Below, one piece after another: positions 1 to 12,104 of a stretch of DNA of 19,143 nucleotides. Position numbers and translations under genes: made by a program. Every line of letters begins with the position of its first letter. Position 1 is the stretch's first letter. A model generated the notes under the pieces. The model worked only from the letters and a program-made list of their open reading frames with translations. It did no database searches and was not told the origin of the DNA. This DNA comes from an uncultured Haloferula sp. (GTDB lineage Bacteria; Verrucomicrobiota; Verrucomicrobiae; Verrucomicrobiales; Akkermansiaceae). The stretch spans positions 1-19,143 of the forward strand of contig CAMPGU010000044.1 in assembly GCA_946885645.1 (NCBI GenBank), given 5' to 3'.

Positions 1-240
1 GGCGTCGGCCGCGCAGGGTCCGCAAACTCCACCGTATAGGTGCCTTCGAAAACGATGCTCCCTTCCAACGAGCCGACATTCGCAGAGTAGCCAGCTAATA
101 TCCGGATTGGGGAGACAGATGTTACCGGGAAACCGGCATGCCAGATCACACTTGGTTCCCGCGCTTTATTCTCTAGCGGCCACGAAGTTCTCTTCGGGTC
201 GGCGTCCAAAGCTTGCGCCTCCCGGTTGCTCAGGAGGGCG
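1..240 (-). CDS. possible partial coding region at the left edge, unknown protein
   Basis: On the minus strand one frame stays open from about position 240 to the left edge. Its last part reads like a folded protein with alternating hydrophobic and polar residues (for example IRILAGYSANVGSLEGS, then IVFEGTYTVEFADPA). No ATG is visible in this frame; a GTG lies near position 152. Third-position GC is only moderate compared with the confident genes here, so coding potential is uncertain. It lies just downstream of the stop of the 241-486 ORF but in a different frame, and it does not resemble a kinase ATPase domain, so it does not look like the lost half of that gene. I do not recognise a family. 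The alternative is that 1-240 is non-coding. Confidence 0.25.
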
Positions 241-486
241 CTAGGATTGGCGCACGAACGAAGCGGGATCCCGCAACAAGCAGTCGAGTTGCTCCGAAAG
301 GGTCATCACCTGCCGCTCGAGCAACTCGATACATTTGATGGCCGGGGCAGACCCTTGGGACAATTGCCTCAGGATCTCCAGACTCGTAAGCATCGATGAT
401 AGCGGTGTGCGCATGTCGTGAACGGCCGCCCTCAGGATGACGGTGCAGGAAGGCAAACTTTCGCCGGACTCATTAGGTTGGTTCAC
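241..486 (-). CDS. short orphan histidine-kinase dimerisation (HisKA/DHp-like) protein
   Basis: This 81-residue ORF starts at GTG (484-486) and stops at TAG (241-243). Residues 17-45 carry a clear H-box, AAVHDMRTPLSSMLTSLEIL, with His23 in the place of the phosphorylated histidine of HisKA domains. A second amphipathic helix follows at about residues 50-70, as expected for a DHp hairpin. There is no ATPase domain: the frame ends 11 residues after the second helix. It therefore cannot phosphorylate itself alone. It could be a decaying remnant of a sensor kinase or a stand-alone phosphotransfer or dimerisation partner. An in-frame TAG lies just upstream (493-495), so the N-terminus cannot extend, and no Shine-Dalgarno sequence is visible. 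It is divergent from the large hybrid kinase. I am fairly sure of the H-box and unsure that the gene is intact. Confidence 0.45.
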   Translation of the reverse strand: MNQPNESGESLPSCTVILRAAVHDMRTPLSSMLTSLEILRQLSQGSAPAIKCIELLERQVMTLSEQLDCLLRDPASFVRQS

Positions 487-733
487 GAAACGCTAGTTCT
501 CACGCTGCGACCAACCTGTGCAAGAAAAAGCCCCCAATCTCTTCAAAGGGCGGGGAAGTGGTGGTGCATTCTGCCCTGATGCAGTGCATTTCGCACTGGC
601 CCTATGAAGGGACGAGGTGGGCCGGGCACGGAAAAGTCGCATCCGTAAAGGCGGTTTCCCAAGTCGCTGCGTTGGAATGCATCTTGCGAATGGGCTGGTT
701 CCACACGACCCGCTCCCAAACCGCCTCCCCGCA
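487..733. other. divergent intergenic region between orphan DHp ORF and poly-HAMP kinase
   Basis: About 247 bases separate the two divergent ORFs. The region should hold promoters for both directions, but no convincing -35/-10 pair was found. It contains a 6-bp perfect inverted repeat at 582-598. It also holds two possible in-frame upstream starts of the kinase, GTG at 617 with AGGGA just before it and ATG at 677. The long minus-strand frame across 493-798 is arginine-rich and looks like an antisense shadow. Confidence 0.4.
582..598. promoter_or_regulatory. small perfect inverted repeat upstream of the kinase gene
   Basis: CAGTGC (582-587) and GCACTG (593-598) form a perfect 6-bp inverted repeat around the 5-base centre ATTTC. 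Its place in the divergent intergenic region would suit an operator for a dimeric regulator or a short leader hairpin. A six-base palindrome can easily occur by chance, so this is weak. Confidence 0.2.
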
Positions 734-7018
<6,285 letters not shown>

Positions 7019-7047
7019 GCCTCTTTTCCCGCACCGCCCGTGCCATG

Positions 7048-7052
7048 GAGGA
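7048..7052 (+). promoter_or_regulatory. Shine-Dalgarno site deciding the start of the second kinase
   Basis: GGAGG lies 7 bases before ATG 7060. It is one of the few canonical ribosome-binding sites in the window. It favours this start over the upstream ATG at 7015, which overlaps the stop codon of the preceding gene and lacks such a site. Confidence 0.55.
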
Positions 7053-7059
7053 ACCGCCA

Positions 7060-9168
7060 ATGACAGCCAGCATTCTCTTGGTTGACGACCGGCCGGACAA
7101 GCTGCTGGCCTTGGAGTCAATTCTTGAAAACCTTCATCAGAATCTGGTGAAGGTTCGTTCCGGCGACGAAGCGCTACGGCAGTTGCTGGCCCGCGATTTC
7201 GCCGTCATCCTTCTGGATGTCAATATGCCCGGCTTGGACGGATTTGAGACGGCGGCGCTAATTCGCCAACGGCGGCGCTCGGAAGCCACGCCGATCATCT
7301 TCATCAGCGCGATCAATGACACGGAGAACCATGTTTCGCGCGGCTATTCACTGGGTGCAGTGGACTACATCCTCAGCCCGGTTATCCCGGAAATATTGCG
7401 GGCGAAGGTGGCGGTGTTCGTGGAACTTTTCCTGAAAACGGAGCAAATCAAACGGCAGGCGGAAGAGCATGCCCAACTCCTGCAGGAACATGCGGCGCGG
7501 GTCCAAGCGGAACGGGCGCGGGAGAGGATGACTTTCCTCGCGGAGGCCGGCAATGTGTTGGCAGGTTCCCTGGACTATGGCCAGACTTTCACCAATCTCG
7601 CGCGGCTGATCGTGCCGCGGCTTGCGGAGTTCTGTTTGATCGATCGCCTTGATGCAGAAGGCGGTCTTCATCAGGTTGCAGTAGCCCACCACGATCCCGC
7701 GCAAGAGGATCTGTTGCGCCAGATTCGCTATCCCTCCGCCACCGAGCCGGATCACGCGGCGTTCCGCGTCTATCGGACAGGCGCTGCCTTTGTAAGCAAT
7801 CGCGTGGACGAGGCCTTGATCACGGAACTCGTGCCCGAGCCGGATCGGGCGCTTTTGCGGTTGCTGGGTCCCACCAGTTTCGCCGCCGTCCCCCTGCGGG
7901 CACGGGGAGAGGTGATCGGGTCGATCACGATGGTTCATACCCGGCAGGGCATGACCTTCAGCGACGACGATCTCTGGCTGGCGGGGGAGCTTGCCCAGCG
8001 TACGGCGGTGGCGCTGGACAACGTGGAGCTGTATCAGGAGGCGAACCGTGCGCGCGAGGAAGCGGAGGCGGCCAATCTTTCCAAGGACCGCTTTCTCGCC
8101 ATGCTCAGTCATGAGCTGCGGACGCCTCTCACGCCGGTGATCACACACCTCGTAAAGCTGGCTGAGGACGAGAGCGTGCCGGAGGTGCTGCACCAGCCCC
8201 TCGCGGTGATCCGCCGCAATGTGGAACTCGAAGCCCGGTTAATCGATGACCTGCTCGATTTGACCCGGGTCGGAACCGGCAAGATCCACCTTGAGATGAA
8301 GGTGCTGGACGTCCATGAGCTGCTACGCAATGCGGCGGACATCTGCCGCCCCGACCTCGAGGCCAAGGGGCTCGAACTCAATGTGGACTTCGCGGCACAT
8401 GAACCCTACGTCCGGGCCGACCCCGCCCGGCTTCAGCAGATCTTCTGGAACATCATCAAGAACGCGGTCAAGTTCACCGCCCGCGGCTCGATTCACATCT
8501 CCACCAGCACCGATTCCGGGAAGCTCCTTGCGGTGGCAGTCCGGGATACCGGTATCGGGATCAGTGGATCCATTCTGCCGCGCGTATTCCAGCCTTTCGA
8601 ACAAGCCGAACGAGGGACCCAGGGCGGCTTGGGCCTTGGGCTCGCGATCACGAAATCGTTGGTGGAGCTACATCAGGGAAACATCTCGGTGGAGAGCCGC
8701 GGGAAAGGCCACGGAACCACCGTAACCGTCACGCTGCCGTGGGTGGCAGAACGGCCGGAGGCATCGCAGGATCGCCGCCCCGGCCGCAATAACGGGCGCG
8801 CGAATCTCCGCATCCTCCTTCTTGAGGACCACATTGATACGAACGAATCGCTGACGATGCTGCTGGAGCTGCGGGGCTATTCGGTCCGGCCGGCCTTTGA
8901 CGTCGCATCGGCGATGGAGATGGCGTCGAAAGAGGATTTCGATCTGTTCCTCAGCGATCTTGGCCTTCCCGATGGAAGTCCCGCGCCCGTGATGAAGAAA
9001 GTCGCCCGGCGCAGCGGTGCCGTGGGAATCGCGCTCACCGGCTTCGGCATGGAGAAGGACATGAAGAGGAGCAAGGAGTTCGGATTCTCTTATCATCTGG
9101 TGAAGCCCGTTGATGTCGGACGGCTTACTGAAATCCTGGAGCAATGCCGTGAGACGGTCGGAGGGTGA
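7060..9168 (+). CDS. hybrid histidine kinase, REC-GAF-HisKA-HATPase-REC
   Basis: A 702-residue cytoplasmic hybrid kinase. An N-terminal receiver (residues 3-125) has acidic Asp9/Asp10 and acceptor Asp53 (LLDVNMPG), but the usual Lys before Pro is Ser106 (YILSPV). A coiled-coil linker leads to a GAF domain (about 157-325), HisKA with [10 protein letters not shown] and phospho-His351, and a HATPase domain (NAVKF, DTGIGI, GLGLGLA). A C-terminal receiver (about 598-700) has Asp633 (FLSDLGLPDG) and an intact Lys-Pro. The start at 7060 has GGAGG at 7048-7052 at good spacing and falls directly at the receiver. ATG 7015, overlapping the previous stop, is a second possibility. It follows the poly-HAMP kinase by 41 bases, so the two are probably one transcription unit. 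The ligand of the GAF domain is unknown. Confidence 0.93.
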   Translation: MTASILLVDDRPDKLLALESILENLHQNLVKVRSGDEALRQLLARDFAVILLDVNMPGLDGFETAALIRQRRRSEATPIIFISAINDTENHVSRGYSLGAVDYILSPVIPEILRAKVAVFVELFLKTEQIKRQAEEHAQLLQEHAARVQAERARERMTFLAEAGNVLAGSLDYGQTFTNLARLIVPRLAEFCLIDRLDAEGGLHQVAVAHHDPAQEDLLRQIRYPSATEPDHAAFRVYRTGAAFVSNRVDEALITELVPEPDRALLRLLGPTSFAAVPLRARGEVIGSITMVHTRQGMTFSDDDLWLAGELAQRTAVALDNVELYQEANRAREEAEAANLSKDRFLAMLSHELRTPLTPVITHLVKLAEDESVPEVLHQPLAVIRRNVELEARLIDDLLDLTRVGTGKIHLEMKVLDVHELLRNAADICRPDLEAKGLELNVDFAAHEPYVRADPARLQQIFWNIIKNAVKFTARGSIHISTSTDSGKLLAVAVRDTGIGISGSILPRVFQPFEQAERGTQGGLGLGLAITKSLVELHQGNISVESRGKGHGTTVTVTLPWVAERPEASQDRRPGRNNGRANLRILLLEDHIDTNESLTMLLELRGYSVRPAFDVASAMEMASKEDFDLFLSDLGLPDGSPAPVMKKVARRSGAVGIALTGFGMEKDMKRSKEFGFSYHLVKPVDVGRLTEILEQCRETVGG

Positions 9169-9384
9169 TCGGCCTGTCACGGATCAAGGAGATCGCGACC
9201 TCATACTTCGGCCCCTGTTTCCCACCTTCAACGCTGCACCCGATCCCACGAATGGCTATCCGCTCCGCTTCCGAAAGTCAGTCTCCCGCCGCGATGATTC
9301 CTTTCGTCTTGCAGCGGGGCGGCCTCAAATGCGATCCTACCTCGCCCGCTTTCTGTTCCACCCCTCACACGCGTCTCGATTGTC

Positions 9385-9768
9385 ATGGCAGATGAACCCC
9401 TCGCCTCGTCCGTCAGGCAGTTCATTTCCCAGCACCTCTCTTCCGTTGAGCAGTTGGAGATTCTTCTCGTACTTGTGAACAGGGCAAGCACCACATGGAC
9501 AGCGGAAGCGATCTACCAAGTCGTCCTAAGTTCACGAGCTTCCGTTGAACAGGGTCTTGAGAAATTCGCCGCCGTGGGGCTGGTCGAAAAGATTGCCGGC
9601 GATCCGCCGGCGTATGGCTTTCCGGGTACCAATGCAGAAGCTGCCATCCAGGAACTCCACCGTTGCTATCAGAAGATGCCGGTACGGGTGATCGGGGCAA
9701 TCTATCAGAGAGACCGCGATACCGTCCAAGGCTTCGCAGACGCATTCAAGTTCAAGCGCGAGTCATGA
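9385..9768 (+). CDS. small winged-helix-like protein, putative regulator of the DUF5985 pair
   Basis: A 127-residue soluble protein. Residues 10-75 have the pattern of a winged helix: a helix with FISQHLSSVEQLEILLVLV, the segment WTAEAIYQVV, a recognition-like helix with SVEQGLEKFAAVGLVEKI, then a wing ending in PPAYGF. The C-terminal part ends with IGAIYQRDRDTVQGFADAF. From memory, small proteins of this pattern occur next to DUF5985 genes in other bacteria; I could not search this. Its stop overlaps the start of the next gene (ATGA, 9765-9768), so the two are translationally coupled. No Shine-Dalgarno sequence precedes ATG 9385. DNA binding is inferred from fold pattern only. Confidence 0.75.
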   Translation: MADEPLASSVRQFISQHLSSVEQLEILLVLVNRASTTWTAEAIYQVVLSSRASVEQGLEKFAAVGLVEKIAGDPPAYGFPGTNAEAAIQELHRCYQKMPVRVIGAIYQRDRDTVQGFADAFKFKRES

Positions 9769-10025
9769 TTCCGATTCTTATCTACCTACTCTGCTTCCTG
9801 ACGTGTTCGGGCTGTGCCTTCCTTCTCTGGAGAGCTTTCCGAAGCACCCGGTCGCAGCTTTTACTCTGGAGCTCCTTGTGCTTCTTCATCCTCGGTCTTG
9901 GCAATCTGCTGCTGTTTGCCGATCTCGTGCTCTATCCCGAGAACAACCTTCTGATCCCGCGCAACTGGATCACGCTGGCCGGGATACTGGTGCTCCTTTA
10001 CGGGCTCGTCTTTGAATCGCGCTAA
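9765..10025 (+). CDS. DUF5985-type small membrane protein, first copy
   Basis: An 86-residue protein with three predicted membrane helices: about residues 3-22 (IPILIYLLCFLTCSGCAFLL), 31-55 (with LCFFILGLGNLLLFADLVLY) and 65-82 (ITLAGILVLLYGLVF). Short basic loops (WRAFRSTRSQ) separate helices 1 and 2. The overall pattern fits the DUF5985 family of unknown function. The start is ATG 9765, overlapping the TGA of the winged-helix gene; longer upstream starts read in another frame of that gene. A second DUF5985-like gene follows after 12 bases. The pair may form a small hetero-oligomer in the inner membrane; this is inference. Confidence 0.8.
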   Translation: MIPILIYLLCFLTCSGCAFLLWRAFRSTRSQLLLWSSLCFFILGLGNLLLFADLVLYPENNLLIPRNWITLAGILVLLYGLVFESR

Positions 10026-10037
10026 CCTTTCTGCATT

Positions 10038-10295
10038 ATGCTGGAATCCTTTCTTTCAGGAGCGATCTGCATGGGCTTTCTGGTTATTTCGCTGTTCTTC
10101 GTGCGATTCTGGAAGATGACCCGCGACCGGCTCTTCCTCTTTTTCTCCCTGGCTTTCGGGCTCCTTCTGACTGAGCGGGTGGTGCGCGCTGCTTTTGAAA
10201 TCCAGACGGAATTCACAGCAGCCGTTTACATGTTCCGGCTCGTCGCCTTCGGGCTGATCCTCTTCGCGGTTTTCGACAAGAACCGTCGCGGATAA
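10038..10295 (+). CDS. DUF5985-type small membrane protein, second copy
   Basis: An 85-residue protein with three predicted membrane helices: residues 4-24 (FLSGAICMGFLVISLFFVRF), 31-52 (LFLFFSLAFGLLLTERVV) and 62-80 (YMFRLVAFGLILFAVF). The loop RFWKMTRDR between helices 1 and 2 and the basic end DKNRRG suggest orientation signals. It matches the DUF5985 pattern more closely than its neighbour and differs from it in sequence, so the two are paralogues or partners, not a recent duplication. It is the last gene of the three-gene set, and its stop is 4 bases from the stop of the convergent cupin gene, leaving no room for a normal terminator. Function unknown. Confidence 0.8.
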   Translation: MLESFLSGAICMGFLVISLFFVRFWKMTRDRLFLFFSLAFGLLLTERVVRAAFEIQTEFTAAVYMFRLVAFGLILFAVFDKNRRG

Positions 10296-10299
10296 CCCA

Positions 10300-10749
10300 T
10301 CAATCCCGGAGCGTACGGCACTGCACCCTACCCACGCGGAGCGACCTCCACGGCTCTTCCCCTGAGACGTCCTGCGGATCTTCAGCCGCGCTTTCTTCCA
10401 CGGGTAGAATGGCAGGCGACAAGATCGCAAGGAAGACCAAGGTCTCCTCGAAGGGATTGAAGGTTGCGTGCACGGTGCCCACGGGAAGGTGAGCGATTTC
10501 GCCCGGGCCGAGGATCCGGTATTCTTCTCCCACCCACTGCTCCGCCCGGCCGGAGACGACGTGGATGATCTCCTCCCGGTACGGATGGCAGTGGAACGGA
10601 TGGCAGTGACCAGGTGGCATCGTCGCCCGGACCATCAGCAGTTTGTCCGCAGCCACCAGATCCGGTCGGCACAACCACTCGTTGAAGGTCCAGGGATTCG
10701 TTTCACGGATGGGTTCGCCTTTGCGAACGAAGTGCTTTGCTGCTGACAT
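10300..10749 (-). CDS. single-domain cupin protein
   Basis: A 149-residue cupin. Both classical metal motifs are visible. Motif 1 has His53-x-His55, then Glu60 and Gly67 (segment HCHPYREEIIHVVSG). Motif 2 is Gly83-x5-Pro89-x-Gly91-x2-His94-x3-Asn98 (GEIAHLPVGTVHATFN). These give a 3-His/1-Glu metal site in a beta barrel, so an enzyme (dioxygenase or isomerase type) or a small-molecule sensor is possible; the substrate cannot be told. The C-terminus after residue 120 is low in structure and acidic, then basic. It starts at ATG 10747-10749 with no Shine-Dalgarno sequence. It is convergent with the DUF5985 operon and transcribed alone. Confidence 0.85.
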   Translation of the reverse strand: MSAAKHFVRKGEPIRETNPWTFNEWLCRPDLVAADKLLMVRATMPPGHCHPFHCHPYREEIIHVVSGRAEQWVGEEYRILGPGEIAHLPVGTVHATFNPFEETLVFLAILSPAILPVEESAAEDPQDVSGEEPWRSLRVGRVQCRTLRD

Positions 10750-11221
10750 GGGAAGGAGGTGCTTGCGGGGAGCTTGCAGGATGCTGGATTTGCACCCTCT
10801 TCGCTAGCTCCGGCATCCGCAAGCACTCGAAACGCAGATCCACCTATCGAAAATACCAGGAAAGGAGGGAGCCCGGAGCAGGAGGTATTGGGGCAGGGAG
10901 AATAAGCATATGATTCGGAGAGTATCAGTTGAATCTTCCGGGGCTGAATCGGAGGCGCTCTGGAGAAGCTCGAACGTGTTCTCCGGCTTTCGCGTGCCAT
11001 CCTTGCGGCGACAAGATTTACGGTGATTTTTAAGAGCCGGGAGCGGTGCAATTTGCGCATGGATCGTGCATGATGCCCACGGAAGCCACCCTAATTTCCG
11101 TCCTTCGCGCATCTCACCCAAGTCGCTGGCAGCTACCGGGTTGCCTCGATCGTCCGGTGGAAACAAAGGCAATTTCACCCCCTTGACGAGTGTGCGCACC
11201 TTGACGATAGATTGGGTGCCT
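10750..11221. other. 472-base gap with no convincing gene
   Basis: This region lies between the divergent cupin and outer-membrane protein genes and should hold both promoters. The plus strand has three purine-rich AGGAGG-like stretches (about 10753-10759, 10862-10868 and 10880-10885). A 38-codon plus-strand ORF (10910-11026) follows AGGGAG with good spacing, but its third-position GC is low and it resembles nothing known. The long minus-strand frames here overlap the barrel gene and look like shadows. TTGACGA occurs twice near the right end. Confidence 0.5.
11183..11213 (+). promoter_or_regulatory. possible promoter with a TTGACGA direct repeat upstream of the barrel gene
   Basis: TTGACGA occurs at 11183-11189 and again at 11201-11207, 18 bases apart. 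The first copy resembles a sigma-70 -35 box, but the best -10 candidate (TAGATT, 11208-11213) is poorly matched and spaced about 19 bases. The start codon is only 9 bases later, giving almost no leader. It may instead be a two-site operator. Confidence 0.25.
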
Positions 11222-11815
11222 ATGAAAAATACCATTGCACTGCTAGCGACCATGGCTCTTGCCGTTCCCTCGCTTGTTCGAGGCGGGGAAGCGGAAATGA
11301 CCAATACGTCCACCTATCAGGCTCCGACTTATACCACTCAGCACCAAGGTTGGTACCTCGGCGGCGGGGTGGACTATTTGATAGATGCGGAGGAGCCCTT
11401 CTACAACGGCCATATCGGCTACGACTTCGGAAACGGCTCCTCGCTGTTCCTGGAGTCCGGGTGGTTGGGAGAGGAGGAGGAGCCTTCCTTCTTGTTCCCC
11501 TTCACCGCGGATGTCGATGTGGTGCCGATCACGCTGAACTACAAGTACGAGTACATGTTCACGGACACCTTCGGTCTCTATGCCGGGGTGGGCGGGGGCG
11601 CTTCGAACGTGGACGTCAGCGCGGCCTTTGTCAGCGATGACGACTGGGTCCTCACTGCCCAGGCCTTCGCCGGCCTGGTGTGGAACGTGACCCCGAATTT
11701 CGAGGTTTACGCGGGCGCACGTTACCTCTGGCTGGATGACGTCGATCTCTTTGGCGCGAACTTTGACGACCTCGACGACGTGGGAGTCGGCGGGGGGATC
11801 CGGTTCAATTTCTAA
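11222..11815 (+). CDS. small outer-membrane beta-barrel protein
   Basis: A 197-residue exported protein. A signal peptide (MKNTIALLATMALAVPSLVRG) is followed by a mature part of alternating residues with aromatic girdles (GWYLGGGVDYL, LNYKYEYMF, FEVYAGARYLW) and a final strand VGGGIRFNF ending in Phe. That is the usual signature of an 8-stranded barrel of the OmpA/OmpW/opacity type. It is unusually acidic (clusters such as EEEEPS and DDLDDVG). The start is ATG 11222, where the signal peptide begins; the 52 codons upstream in this frame read as intergenic sequence. Structural and porin-like roles are both possible. It is a single-gene unit ending in its own terminator. Confidence 0.85.
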   Translation: MKNTIALLATMALAVPSLVRGGEAEMTNTSTYQAPTYTTQHQGWYLGGGVDYLIDAEEPFYNGHIGYDFGNGSSLFLESGWLGEEEEPSFLFPFTADVDVVPITLNYKYEYMFTDTFGLYAGVGGGASNVDVSAAFVSDDDWVLTAQAFAGLVWNVTPNFEVYAGARYLWLDDVDLFGANFDDLDDVGVGGGIRFNF

Positions 11816-11842
11816 GCAGCAAGTAGTTTCCATTGCGCATCG

Positions 11843-11877
11843 AGGTGCCGCTCCTTTCACGAGGGGCGGCACCTTTT
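11843..11877 (+). terminator. intrinsic terminator of the beta-barrel gene
   Basis: AGGTGCCGCTCC (11843-11854) pairs with GGGGCGGCACCT (11863-11874) across an 8-base loop. This gives a 12-bp stem with one G-T wobble, ending in a run of four T. It starts 27 bases after the stop codon and is the clearest Rho-independent terminator in the window. Confidence 0.9.
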
Positions 11878-12104
11878 AATTTACTGCTTCCAAACTGCCC
11901 CGTGGGACGGACTCGCGAGGGAGGCCGCGGAGCCATCGGGGCCGAGGCGGGGAGACTCGCATTCTGCAACGGCCGCTGGCACTTCGCACGCCGGCGGTGG
12001 CCATGGCGGGGATAAGGGTGCCTGATTACCGGGCCTTGCGCCCTGCGGGAGGCCGGGCATGTCCATTGCTGGTGCTACAGGCCGTCCCACACCTCATTCA
12101 TCTT

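Noticed and set aside
10804..11313. 169-codon minus-strand ORF spanning the gap and the barrel gene start
   Set aside because: It overlaps the signal peptide of the barrel gene, is low in recognisable structure, and its composition looks random.
12032..12054. GGCCT/AGGCC inverted repeat with nested CCC/GGG upstream of the phosphatase, considered as a riboswitch or operator
   Set aside because: The stem is short and bulged, in a very GC-rich stretch, and matches no known riboswitch; chance is likely.
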